Source: Spirochaetota bacterium
Lineage (GTDB): Bacteria > Spirochaetota > UBA4802 > JAFGJZ01
NCBI GenBank assembly: GCA_016928815.1
Contig: JAFGJZ010000062.1
Span: 1-46,457 of the forward strand
Reading direction: 5' to 3'
Length of the DNA: 46,457 nucleotides
The notes under the pieces were generated by a model. The model searched no databases. It saw only the letters and a list, made by a program, of their open reading frames with translations, and was not told the DNA's origin. Shown piece after piece: positions 35,773-44,013 of the stretch. A program made the position numbers and the translations under genes. Position 1 is the stretch's first letter. The number at the start of each line of letters is the position of its first letter.

Positions 35773-38130
35773 ATGGATAAAAACCGTACAGAAAATATAA
35801 CTGAAGAGAAAGAAAATAAAGATGGAAAAAATTCAACAGGGATATGGCATAAATATTTCAGGAAAATAAAGAAGACTGTTGATAATGAATATGAATTAAC
35901 TGAAAAGAGATACAATTATGCTACAACAAAACTCAAGCATCTGCTGAGAATTTTCACCGTGTCCGGGAAAAAATTTTTCGAGGATGACTGTCCGACCAAG
36001 TCATCTGCAATTGCCTATACAACTCTAATATCCTTAATTCCGACTCTAACAGTAGGATTGACAGCATTCTCAATACTTAATAAAGCAAGTGAACAGAAAA
36101 CCGAAATTTTTGAAATTATTCAGAAATTTCTGGCTGAATACAATCTTCAGCGTTTGTATAACCAGCAGATGTTCGAGGTCATTTCCAGCCTCATTGATAA
36201 TGCCGGAAAAATAGGAGTTATCGGATTTGTTGTTCTGATTTTTTCCGCAACAGCAATACTGAGATCTCTTGAAAACAGTCTGAACAACATCTGGAAAATA
36301 AAGAAACAAAGACCAATATATCTGAAATTCATCATCTACTGGGCAACGCTTACGCTCGGCCCAATACTGCTCATAGCCGGTACCGCTCTTACAAACAAAG
36401 TGTCAGAGGCCATCAATAAACCTAATTATTATGTTTTCAATACTGAAAATACGGATAATATTTACATTACCGGAAGCAAATCAAGCATTCTCTCCTGCAA
36501 AAAAACTGATGTCAGCGGAGACAGCATTGTTTTAAATGAAATTTTGAATCCAGTGACAGAAGATGAAATTGATTTTAATAATCAGCTGATATATGATTTT
36601 TCATCGGAACTGAAAGTATTTATGCCTGTCGATGAACCGGTTGAAAAACTGAAGTTTAAAACAAACAGGTATACTGATGTGAAATTCGTTAATTCCTCCG
36701 GATGGATTACCGCCGGTAAGGGTATCTTATTGAAAACGGATAACAGCGGAAAATCGTGGAAAATAATCAGGCTCGGAAAATTTGACCTTAAAAGCATAGA
36801 AATGATTGATGAGAATACAGGGTTTATTGCCGCATCAAGCGGTGAACTGTTTAAAACATCAGATGGAGGTATTACCTGGAATCTGATTCAGTCATGGTCT
36901 GATAAAACGCGGCTTACGGATATGCAGATTATCGGCAGCAGTATATTCATTACCGGTGAAAACGGTTATTTCATCAAATCCGAAAATCTGGCAGAATCCT
37001 GGAAGATAACACAGCTGGATGAATCAAGACAGAAAAAATCAAATTCAAATATCAACACCATTCATATGTATGATGAAAATTTCGGACTTGCTGCCGGGAA
37101 TGACGGTCTCATACTCATAACTTCAAATTCCGGAAGGACATGGTCACAGCTCAGTTACAAAAATTATAACTACTACTCCATTTCAACAGGAGACAGAAAC
37201 AAAATTTATGTCGGAGGAGAAAAAGGAACAATAATCAGGTTGAATCAGAAAACCGGCACATGGGAATATTTCAATATGAAAACCCAGACCATAAATGCAC
37301 TTGTTTCTTTCAACAGAAAACAATGGCTTCTGGGCGATTCCGGTATGATAATGTATCATACCGACAGCTCTGATTTATGGCTCGGAACAAAAGGAACTAG
37401 CTTCATTATGTATGTTCTGAATTTCATGGCGCCGTTTATGGTTATAGGCTTTTGTTTCCTTTTAATGTACTTTGCATTACCGAACATAAAAGTTCCGTTA
37501 AGCGCGGCGGCACTTGGAGCATCTGTTACAGGATCTGTATGGGTTGCGTTTACGATGCTTTTCAATTATTACATAAAAATACTTGCAGATACAACATTTG
37601 CAATTTACGGCGCTCTCGCAGCAGTACCTATATTCCTGTTAACTGTCTATGCCTCAGCCATGATAATACTTTTCGGAGCTGAAATAACATATACCCTGAT
37701 GTATCCTGATACATACAGGAAATCAAACAAATCAAAGAAAACCACCGGTGATATCAGAATTATCAACGGAATCAGGATACTTTTTGCGATTTATAAAAAT
37801 TTCGAATCGGGGAAAGGCAGTACGGGTTTTACGGAAATTACCAAAATCTGCAATGACAAAATAACTGAAGCCGATTATTTTCTTGATATTTTCAGGATTT
37901 CCAATTTCATCAGTCAGTCTGAAAACAATACATACATTCCGTCAACTAGCTCACGAAATGTGAAGATTAAAGATGTAATAGATTCAATTCATGATCCGAA
38001 TCTTGATCTATACTCAACAACTTCGGATATTGTCAGAAAAAAACTTTCTGAAAAATTCAGACTGATGAATGAATCAAGAGCGGAAATTCTTGGAGATGAA
38101 ACTCTTGATGATCTCATAAATGCGAAATAG
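35773..38130 (+). CDS. YihY/BrkB membrane protein with an inserted extracytoplasmic beta-propeller
   Basis: 785 residues; YihY/BrkB proteins are usually about 280-420. The start follows GAGG and lies downstream of the promoter. Residues 65-208 are the N-terminal YihY half, with SAIAYTTLISLIPTLTVG and FSATAILRSLENSLNNIWK. Residues about 213-545 are an insertion with six or seven Ycf48/BNR-like blades, for example GWITAGKGILLKTDNSGKSW and GELFKTSDGGITW. Residues 545-645 resume the YihY half with three TM helices, ending FGAEITYTLMYP. A cytoplasmic, probably winged-helix-like tail follows (646-785). The insertion sits in the loop between membrane segments, predicted to be periplasmic. The function of YihY is unsettled; the old RNase BN name is considered wrong. 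Confidence 0.93.
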   Translation: MDKNRTENITEEKENKDGKNSTGIWHKYFRKIKKTVDNEYELTEKRYNYATTKLKHLLRIFTVSGKKFFEDDCPTKSSAIAYTTLISLIPTLTVGLTAFSILNKASEQKTEIFEIIQKFLAEYNLQRLYNQQMFEVISSLIDNAGKIGVIGFVVLIFSATAILRSLENSLNNIWKIKKQRPIYLKFIIYWATLTLGPILLIAGTALTNKVSEAINKPNYYVFNTENTDNIYITGSKSSILSCKKTDVSGDSIVLNEILNPVTEDEIDFNNQLIYDFSSELKVFMPVDEPVEKLKFKTNRYTDVKFVNSSGWITAGKGILLKTDNSGKSWKIIRLGKFDLKSIEMIDENTGFIAASSGELFKTSDGGITWNLIQSWSDKTRLTDMQIIGSSIFITGENGYFIKSENLAESWKITQLDESRQKKSNSNINTIHMYDENFGLAAGNDGLILITSNSGRTWSQLSYKNYNYYSISTGDRNKIYVGGEKGTIIRLNQKTGTWEYFNMKTQTINALVSFNRKQWLLGDSGMIMYHTDSSDLWLGTKGTSFIMYVLNFMAPFMVIGFCFLLMYFALPNIKVPLSAAALGASVTGSVWVAFTMLFNYYIKILADTTFAIYGALAAVPIFLLTVYASAMIILFGAEITYTLMYPDTYRKSNKSKKTTGDIRIINGIRILFAIYKNFESGKGSTGFTEITKICNDKITEADYFLDIFRISNFISQSENNTYIPSTSSRNVKIKDVIDSIHDPNLDLYSTTSDIVRKKLSEKFRLMNESRAEILGDETLDDLINAK

Positions 38131-39051
38131 TTAATCGACGATATATCCGTACCAGAACTGTATATATATTTCGTCTCCCGGAATTTCATCGGGAACAGGA
38201 CCGAAAGTACACGATTTAGTTATTGATTCAATACAGGAATCATCCAGCGGTTTATATCCTTTTGATTCAAAAATATGGACAGATTTGACATTTCCGCCCC
38301 GGTCCATGACAAAGTATAATTTTACATATTGAGTCGGTATCAGGTTGAATTTTGTCCGTCCGGGAGTGTATCCCGCACCAAGAGACGTTACCGCCCTCGG
38401 AAGAACTGAATTGGATAAAACTGGAGGGTACCAGTTTGAGACAATTTTGTTTTTCATATCATTAAAATACTTAAAATTCTTAAACTTCCTGGTGTTGATG
38501 GAAAAATAACCATGGTTGGAATAATAAAGTGCATTTTCTCTTTTAAAATCATTTACATCAGGTATTCTGTTCCATTCGGAATTTCCATTTTTTGCAGCGT
38601 CAGAATCTTTATTTTTTCCATTTTTATTATTTACCGTATCTGAAACATAATTTAAAAAACTAATTTTATAGATAACATCCTTCACTGCAGTTATCAGGTT
38701 CCTGTTACTTTCCGGATTTTTATTCAGCTTCAGTTTTTTAATTAGAAATTCAGTTGAATTATTCAGCCAGTTTCTTCCCTTTTTTTCGGTTATTTTACCT
38801 GTACCTTCAGAGTCTCTATCCGAAATGAAAGTTTTTTCATTATAATCCTTAATATCATTCTGATTCACATTGACTACAATATCATTATCCGGCATTCCCT
38901 GCTGAGAGGCATCTTTACCGGTTAAAAGCAAATACTTAACATTTCCGCTGTTAGTAAGATAAAGTAAAAACATCATGAAAAACATAACGTGCAAAAAAAC
39001 GGAAACAGATACTATTAATGGAAAACTGACTGTTTTTTTGTTATTTTCCAA
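38131..39051 (-). CDS. TonB-like envelope protein
   Basis: 306 residues. One N-terminal membrane segment (about 13-33) is followed by a long Asn/Lys/Asp-rich linker (about 45-185) and a TonB-type C-terminal domain (about 200-306) containing VKLYFVMDRGGNVKSVHIFESKG and a conserved Cys pair (DSCIESITKSCTFG). It starts at TTG 39051 with AGGA 8 bases upstream. No ExbB or ExbD genes are nearby, and the linker is not the usual Pro-Lys repeat, so it may be an AgmX/TonB-like adaptor rather than an energy transducer. Its stop directly abuts that of the convergent YihY-propeller gene. Confidence 0.82.
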   Translation of the reverse strand: MENNKKTVSFPLIVSVSVFLHVMFFMMFLLYLTNSGNVKYLLLTGKDASQQGMPDNDIVVNVNQNDIKDYNEKTFISDRDSEGTGKITEKKGRNWLNNSTEFLIKKLKLNKNPESNRNLITAVKDVIYKISFLNYVSDTVNNKNGKNKDSDAAKNGNSEWNRIPDVNDFKRENALYYSNHGYFSINTRKFKNFKYFNDMKNKIVSNWYPPVLSNSVLPRAVTSLGAGYTPGRTKFNLIPTQYVKLYFVMDRGGNVKSVHIFESKGYKPLDDSCIESITKSCTFGPVPDEIPGDEIYIQFWYGYIVD

Positions 39052-39079
39052 AATTTCTTCCTGCAGATTTAATCATAGT

Positions 39080-39108
39080 AATAAAAAGTATGACTGTATT
39101 TTTGTCAA
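39080..39108 (-). promoter_or_regulatory. Promoter of the TonB-like gene
   Basis: A perfect -35 TTGACA at 39108-39103, a 17-base spacer and a -10 TTTATT at 39085-39080. Confidence 0.5.
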
Positions 39109-39182
39109 TAAGTTACGTAATATATTATTCGGAGATATTGAAATTTAACCTGAATTGAAGGGATATGAAAACATTGTTAAAT

Positions 39183-39214
39183 ATAGAACATCCTGTTTAC
39201 ACAGGATGTTCTAT
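39183..39214 (-). terminator. Terminator of the EF-G-like gene
   Basis: A perfect 14-base stem, ATAGAACATCCTGT / ACAGGATGTTCTAT, with a TTAC loop, 13 bases after the stop codon. The following minus-strand tract (ATTTAAC) is only moderately T-rich. Confidence 0.65.
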
Positions 39215-39227
39215 TAAGTTATTATAT

Positions 39228-41339
39228 TTATTCTTCCTCTGCCAGCATTTTCATTCTTTCTTCAATCACTTTTTCGGCAATTTTACCGGTAATCGGATCA
39301 TAATGAGAGAACTTCATTTCGAATACGGCATTATTAGAAGTAAGAGCTTTTAAATCAATACTGTAGCGAAGCATTTCCGCTTTAGGAACAAGCGCTTTGA
39401 TAACGGTTATTCCTTCACTGCTTGATTCATCTTTTGTATCCATACCTAAAACACGGCCCCTTCTTGCGGTGATGTCACCCATGATGTCACCCATGTATTT
39501 TTTATCTACAAAGATGCCGACCTCCATTATCGGTTCAAGAAGCAGCGGATTCCCGTTCTCCATTGCTATTTTAAAAGCATGCAGCGCTGCTATTTTAAAG
39601 GCCATTTCCGAGGAATCTACAGGATGATAGGATCCGTCAAAAAGATTGGCCTTAACGTCAACCACGGGGTATTTTGCAATGATACCCTCCTCTAATGCTT
39701 CTCTGACACCTTTTTCAATTCCGGGAATATAATTTTTCGGAACTACACCGCCGACAATACTTTCGGAAAATTCAAAACCGCCACCTCTAGGCATCGGATC
39801 AATTTTAAGGTAAACTTCTCCGTATTGACCATGGCCTCCGGACTGTTTCTTGTGTTTATACTGGGCCTGGGCTGATTTTGTTATTGTTTCCCTATATGCG
39901 ATTCTCGGAATATCTATGATAAAATCAATTTTGTATTTTTCCTTAATTTCATCCAGAAGAATGTCAAGATGAAGCTGCCCCATTCCAGAAAAAACCGACT
40001 GTCTCGTTTCAGCATTATATTCATATGTAACTGTCGGATCCTGATCAGCATATTTGTTAAGAATCTGTCCAAGTTTATCATTATCTTTTTTAGCTGCGGC
40101 ATGTATTGCATATCCGAAAACCGGATGCGGAAGATTAATAATAGGTATTTTTAAAGGTGCATTTGAGTCGGTAAGAGTGTGACTTGTTGATGTTTTCTCA
40201 AGTTTTACAAAAACACCGATATCTCCGGCATTCAGTTTCTGCACTTCTTTCAGATCTTTTCCGATCATTGAATATATCTTCGTGATTTTTTCATATTCAT
40301 TAAGGTCGGTATTTAATATTTCGGTATCCGGTCCAATGGATCCGCTTATGATACGGACATAGTTAGATCTCCCGGCATACTGATCCCAGTATGTTTTCCA
40401 GCAAACAGCCGCGAATTTTGCATCAGATTTGCAGGCAACAAGAACGGTATCGCCGTTACGGTTAAGATCATTTGCCATCGTTTCGGCTTTTTCATCAGGT
40501 CCGGGTATGTATTTCACTATAATGTCAATAAGAGTTTTTATTCCGATATGCTTCATTGCAGACCCGCAAATTACAGGTTGAAGCTTGTTTTCAATTATCT
40601 GTTCTTTAATACCGCGGCGAATCTGTGTTTCATCAAGTTCCTTTCCTTCCAGAAACATTTCAATAAGCTCATCATCACCTTCTGCTGCAAGTTCCGCACC
40701 TTTCTGTCTTTCCTGTTTAACAATTTCAGCAAGATCCGCCGGAATGTCACTGTAAACCACATCCTTGGAATCCTGGGATTTAGGCCGCATCGCTTTCTGT
40801 GAAAGAATATCGACTACACCTTCAAAAGCCGATGCATCACCTATAGGAATGCAAAGCGAAACAAGATTTGCATGAAGACTGTTTTCAATATTTCCAATAG
40901 CCGTTTTATATGAAGCTCTTTCCTGATCCATTTTATTTACAAAAATTATGCATGGTATTTTATTTTCAGAAAGATAACGCCAGGCTTTTTCCGTCTGCAC
41001 CTGTACGCCATCAACCGAGTCAACTACAAGAATCGCCGCATCAGTCGCCTGAACTGCCGCTCTTCTCTCACCAATAAAGTCAGCATGCCCGGGACAGTCA
41101 ATAATATTGATTTTATAATCATCTACTTCGATAAAACCCATTGCTGTATGGACTGACATTTTTTTCTTTTTTTCTTCAATATCAAAATCAGATACGAGAG
41201 TTCCGTCAGCTGCATTTCCCATTTTTGGGATCTGCCCGCCCATGAAAAGCAGTGCCTCCAGCAGAGTTGATTTTCCAGTATTGGAATGGCCCAAAATTGC
41301 TATGTTACGAATTTTGTCAGTAGAATATTCCTTAAGCAT
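39228..41339 (-). CDS. Elongation factor G-like translational GTPase
   Basis: 703 residues with the five-domain EF-G layout. G1 GHSNTGKS lies at 17-24, G3 DCPGH at 81-85 (His85 in the catalytic position), G4 NKMD at 135-138. Domain IV carries HKKQSGGHGQYGEV, and the family end motif MGDIMGDITARRGRVLGM is present. The G1 variant GHSNTGKS, instead of the GHIDAGKT of canonical EF-G, and its isolation from rpsL/rpsG/tuf place it in the EF-G2/EF-G-like group. These bind ribosomes and GTP but may not support full translocation. GGAGGGAT precedes the ATG. Confidence 0.93.
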   Translation of the reverse strand: MLKEYSTDKIRNIAILGHSNTGKSTLLEALLFMGGQIPKMGNAADGTLVSDFDIEEKKKKMSVHTAMGFIEVDDYKINIIDCPGHADFIGERRAAVQATDAAILVVDSVDGVQVQTEKAWRYLSENKIPCIIFVNKMDQERASYKTAIGNIENSLHANLVSLCIPIGDASAFEGVVDILSQKAMRPKSQDSKDVVYSDIPADLAEIVKQERQKGAELAAEGDDELIEMFLEGKELDETQIRRGIKEQIIENKLQPVICGSAMKHIGIKTLIDIIVKYIPGPDEKAETMANDLNRNGDTVLVACKSDAKFAAVCWKTYWDQYAGRSNYVRIISGSIGPDTEILNTDLNEYEKITKIYSMIGKDLKEVQKLNAGDIGVFVKLEKTSTSHTLTDSNAPLKIPIINLPHPVFGYAIHAAAKKDNDKLGQILNKYADQDPTVTYEYNAETRQSVFSGMGQLHLDILLDEIKEKYKIDFIIDIPRIAYRETITKSAQAQYKHKKQSGGHGQYGEVYLKIDPMPRGGGFEFSESIVGGVVPKNYIPGIEKGVREALEEGIIAKYPVVDVKANLFDGSYHPVDSSEMAFKIAALHAFKIAMENGNPLLLEPIMEVGIFVDKKYMGDIMGDITARRGRVLGMDTKDESSSEGITVIKALVPKAEMLRYSIDLKALTSNNAVFEMKFSHYDPITGKIAEKVIEERMKMLAEEE

Positions 41340-41553
41340 CTATCCCTCCAAAAATATAAGTAATATCATTACTAAGCATAATATAAAATTTATGTAAAGA
41401 ATTATTTGATTTTAATGAAAATATTACTTGCGGAAGGTAATTTCACTTCCAATTCTTGAATAAGAGCCGGAAAATCCGGATCTGGACATAATTAAAGACT
41501 TTTCAGGATCGAATTTAATTCATATTGTTTAAAATAGAATCATAAACAGGAAT

Positions 41554-42678
41554 ATGCAAGTGGATAATGAAATATATGCAAAATCTCTGCTCATAAAACA
41601 CAAACATCCGGATTCATGGTTCATTACATCATATGGAATGAACCTTTACCGGGGATGCAGTCATGACTGCATCTATTGTGACGGAAGAAGTGAAAAATAC
41701 CGCATTGAAGGCGATTTTTGTGACGCTAAAATTAAAATCAATGCCGCAGAGGTTTTGAAGAAGGAACTTGATCCCGCCCGGAAACGCAAACCATTTATTA
41801 AAGGATTCATTCTGCCTGGCGGAGGTGTCGGTGACGTTTACCAGAAAGCTGAAGAAAAATATCAGCTTACCAGGGAAATACTGAAAGTCATTCTGGATTA
41901 CGGACTGCCGGTACATATTCTTACAAAATCCGTTCTGGTGGAGCGTGATATCGATATTATCAGTGAAATCAACAGACGTTCACGCGCCATTGTCAGTTTT
42001 TCACTGAGTTCAAGCAATGACAATATAAGTTCCTATTTTGAACCGGGTGCATCACCCGCTTCTGAAAGACTCAAGGCGGTAAATTTTTTCAGACAGAAAG
42101 GCATACATAGCGGAATATTTCTGATGCCGCTTATTCCGTATATTACTGATACGGAAGATATTCTGTCCCGTACAATTCATGATGTCAAACAGGCAGGCGC
42201 CGATTACATGGTAACAGGAGGGATGACTCTCAAAAGCGGACGGCAGAAGGATCTTTTTTATGAACATCTGAAAAAATCTAAAAGAAATCTAATTGAGAAA
42301 TATGACCGTATATATCCCCCTGATAAATACGGCTCCCCCTCGTCAAATTATATTAATGCAAAAACAGCCGCATTCAACAGACTCACAGAAAACCTGAACA
42401 TTCCCAAAAGAATTCCTGTTTCCATTTTCAGAGATATTTTAGCTCCTAAAGAGATGTGTGCGGTTGTACTCGAACAACTTTACTTTTTTTACAAAAACCG
42501 CAATATCAGCAGCAGCTTCGGACAGGCTGCATGGAAGCTGCGCAAAATCAATCCTGATTCAGTAAACATACCGGAACTGTCTTCCTTAAACGGAATCGAC
42601 AATCTTTCAATATCAGTCATAAAGGAAATAGCCGAAACTGGTACTTCAGAATTATATGAGGAAATGCTTATCAAATAA
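41554..42678 (+). CDS. Spore-photolyase-like (SPL family) radical SAM protein
   Basis: 374 residues. The radical SAM cluster motif CSHDCIYC has cysteines at 35, 39 and 42. The family's GMNLYRGC start, LPGGGVGDVYQKAE, PVHILTKSVLVERDIDII and IFLMPLIPYITD blocks all fit the Rv2578c/SplB-like group. It binds a 4Fe-4S cluster and S-adenosylmethionine to make a deoxyadenosyl radical. True spore photoproduct lyase acts on UV-damaged DNA, but most members of this wider family have no known substrate, and no sporulation genes are visible. AGG precedes the ATG. The 214-base region upstream holds only weak hairpins (for example 41467-41479). Confidence 0.88.
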   Translation: MQVDNEIYAKSLLIKHKHPDSWFITSYGMNLYRGCSHDCIYCDGRSEKYRIEGDFCDAKIKINAAEVLKKELDPARKRKPFIKGFILPGGGVGDVYQKAEEKYQLTREILKVILDYGLPVHILTKSVLVERDIDIISEINRRSRAIVSFSLSSSNDNISSYFEPGASPASERLKAVNFFRQKGIHSGIFLMPLIPYITDTEDILSRTIHDVKQAGADYMVTGGMTLKSGRQKDLFYEHLKKSKRNLIEKYDRIYPPDKYGSPSSNYINAKTAAFNRLTENLNIPKRIPVSIFRDILAPKEMCAVVLEQLYFFYKNRNISSSFGQAAWKLRKINPDSVNIPELSSLNGIDNLSISVIKEIAETGTSELYEEMLIK

Positions 42679-42718
42679 AATATTTATAAATTATCATAAG
42701 AAACAGCTGCAGAATAAA

Positions 42719-42940
42719 CTACACCCATCTTGATTTGGCATAATTAATGCCGGATTCAGAAATCTGTATTCCATATTCAGATTCAAAAACATATATCTTT
42801 TCCTTAAGATCTTCAATACAGTTACGTAATGCTGACGGTGATATGCCGAACTGTGTTTCAAGTTCACCGGTCTGAACAAATTTTTTACTGTCAGTGTGAT
42901 CAAACAGGTATTGAAGTACTTCCTCATTCTGTTTATTCAA
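42719..42940 (-). CDS. Small winged-helix DNA-binding protein
   Basis: 73 residues from TTG 42940; AAGGTG lies 7 bases upstream. The sequence reads as a single winged helix: helix 1 NEEVLQYLFDHT, then VQTGELETQFGISPSALRNCIEDLKEK (a helix-turn-helix), then a wing VFESEYGIQISESGINYAKSRW. It is comparable to stand-alone HTH regulators and Rrf2/MarR-like cores, but too short for those families. It converges on the radical SAM gene and is divergent from nadK. Its target is unknown. Confidence 0.75.
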   Translation of the reverse strand: MNKQNEEVLQYLFDHTDSKKFVQTGELETQFGISPSALRNCIEDLKEKIYVFESEYGIQISESGINYAKSRWV

Positions 42941-43099
42941 TATTTAACACCTTTTCCACATGATTATATTGGATGCAAAATCAATATTTAATTTTATTTT
43001 TGTTGATAAAATTCCAATATACGACTAATTTTACATCAATAAACTTGAAATATAAGTCAATAATTATTCCGTAAAAGTATAATTAATAGAAGGTGCCTA

Positions 43100-43900
43100 A
43101 TGCCGAAATGCAGCATTATATATAATGATTCCAAGATCCATATAGTAAAATTTCATGCATCATTGACCGAATATCTGGAAAAATCAGGTTTTTCAATTAT
43201 TCCTGATGACAGAATAAATGAAGCCGCATTTGTATTTGTTCTAGGCGGTGACGGTACGCTGCTGAGGGCGGCACGAACACTCTGCGGGCTGGAGACACCT
43301 GTTATTGCCGTAAATATGGGTAATCTCGGATTTCTTACCGAAATCAAGGAAGAGGAAATATTTTCAGTGATTGATGATCTCGAATCGGGAAATTATGAAA
43401 TCGACAAAAGATATTTTCTTGAATATGAATTAAACGGCGAGAACAACTACGCCCTTAATGATGTGGTCCTTGCAAAGAGCGGTATAATTTCAAGAATGAT
43501 TTCCGTTGACGTTTTTATAAACAGCGATTATGTAAACACATACCGTGCCGACGGAGTCATCGTATCGACGCCTACAGGATCAACAGGATATTCCCTTTCC
43601 GCGGGAGGTCCCATTGTTAATCCAAAATTAAAGGCAATGGTAATTACACCAATCGCACCGCATACCTTAAATGCCCGACCTATTGTTATTTCAGGCAATG
43701 ATAAGCTTACATTTAAAATTCCTGATAAGAACGCGGATGTATGCTTCATGATTGACGGCCAGAGCAATGCTGAAATATGTTCCGCTGACAGCATAACTGT
43801 TTCAATGTCGGAAAGACATATAAATCTCGTCAAACCTAAAAATCGGAGCTATTACGCAGTCCTCCGGGAAAAACTGAAATGGAGTACGAATTTGTGCTGA
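43100..43900 (+). CDS. nadK: NAD kinase
   Basis: 266 residues, normal length. The ATP-binding GGDGTLLRAAR lies at 49-59. The family blocks NMGNLGFLTE, ALNDVVLAKS, RADGVIVSTPTGSTGYSLSAGGPI and TPIAPHTLNARPIVI all match. It phosphorylates NAD to NADP in the cytoplasm. AAGGTG precedes the ATG. The gene ends 8 bases before the 23-bp tandem repeat and terminator. Confidence 0.97.
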   Translation: MPKCSIIYNDSKIHIVKFHASLTEYLEKSGFSIIPDDRINEAAFVFVLGGDGTLLRAARTLCGLETPVIAVNMGNLGFLTEIKEEEIFSVIDDLESGNYEIDKRYFLEYELNGENNYALNDVVLAKSGIISRMISVDVFINSDYVNTYRADGVIVSTPTGSTGYSLSAGGPIVNPKLKAMVITPIAPHTLNARPIVISGNDKLTFKIPDKNADVCFMIDGQSNAEICSADSITVSMSERHINLVKPKNRSYYAVLREKLKWSTNLC

Positions 43901-43908
43901 ACTGGTAA

Positions 43909-43978
43909 AACGCCTGTCGATAGCCTGCTACAACGCCTGTCGATAGTCTGTAAAAACGCCTGACTATAGTCAGGCGTT
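43909..43978. repeat. Three tandem copies of a 23-bp unit ending in a terminator
   Basis: Units at 43909-43931, 43932-43954 and 43955-43978 all begin AACGCCTG and continue TCGATAG or ACTATAG, then CTG or CAG. Units 1 and 2 are nearly identical to each other. Unit 3 is a perfect 24-base palindrome. The 5' arms of units 1 and 2 can also pair with the CAGGCGTT at the end of unit 3, so alternative hairpins compete. Confidence 0.85.
43955..43978 (-). terminator. Terminator of the acyl-activating fusion gene
   Basis: A perfect palindrome with AACGCCTGACTA pairing with TAGTCAGGCGTT. Read on the minus strand it is followed by TTTACAG, giving GGCG then five Ts. It lies about 35 bases after the stop at 44014 and may also stop nadK transcripts in the other direction. 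Confidence 0.8.
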
Positions 43979-44013
43979 AAATGTTGACTTAACAATTACA
44001 AGTAAAATTGAGT

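Noticed and set aside
43078..43083. Perfect TATAAT before nadK
   Set aside because: The implied start falls on the ribosome site, and the nearest TTGAAA is 27 bases away.
43909..43978. Tandem 23-bp repeats considered as a CRISPR remnant
   Set aside because: The copies are contiguous with no spacers, there are no cas genes, and the last copy is a terminator palindrome.
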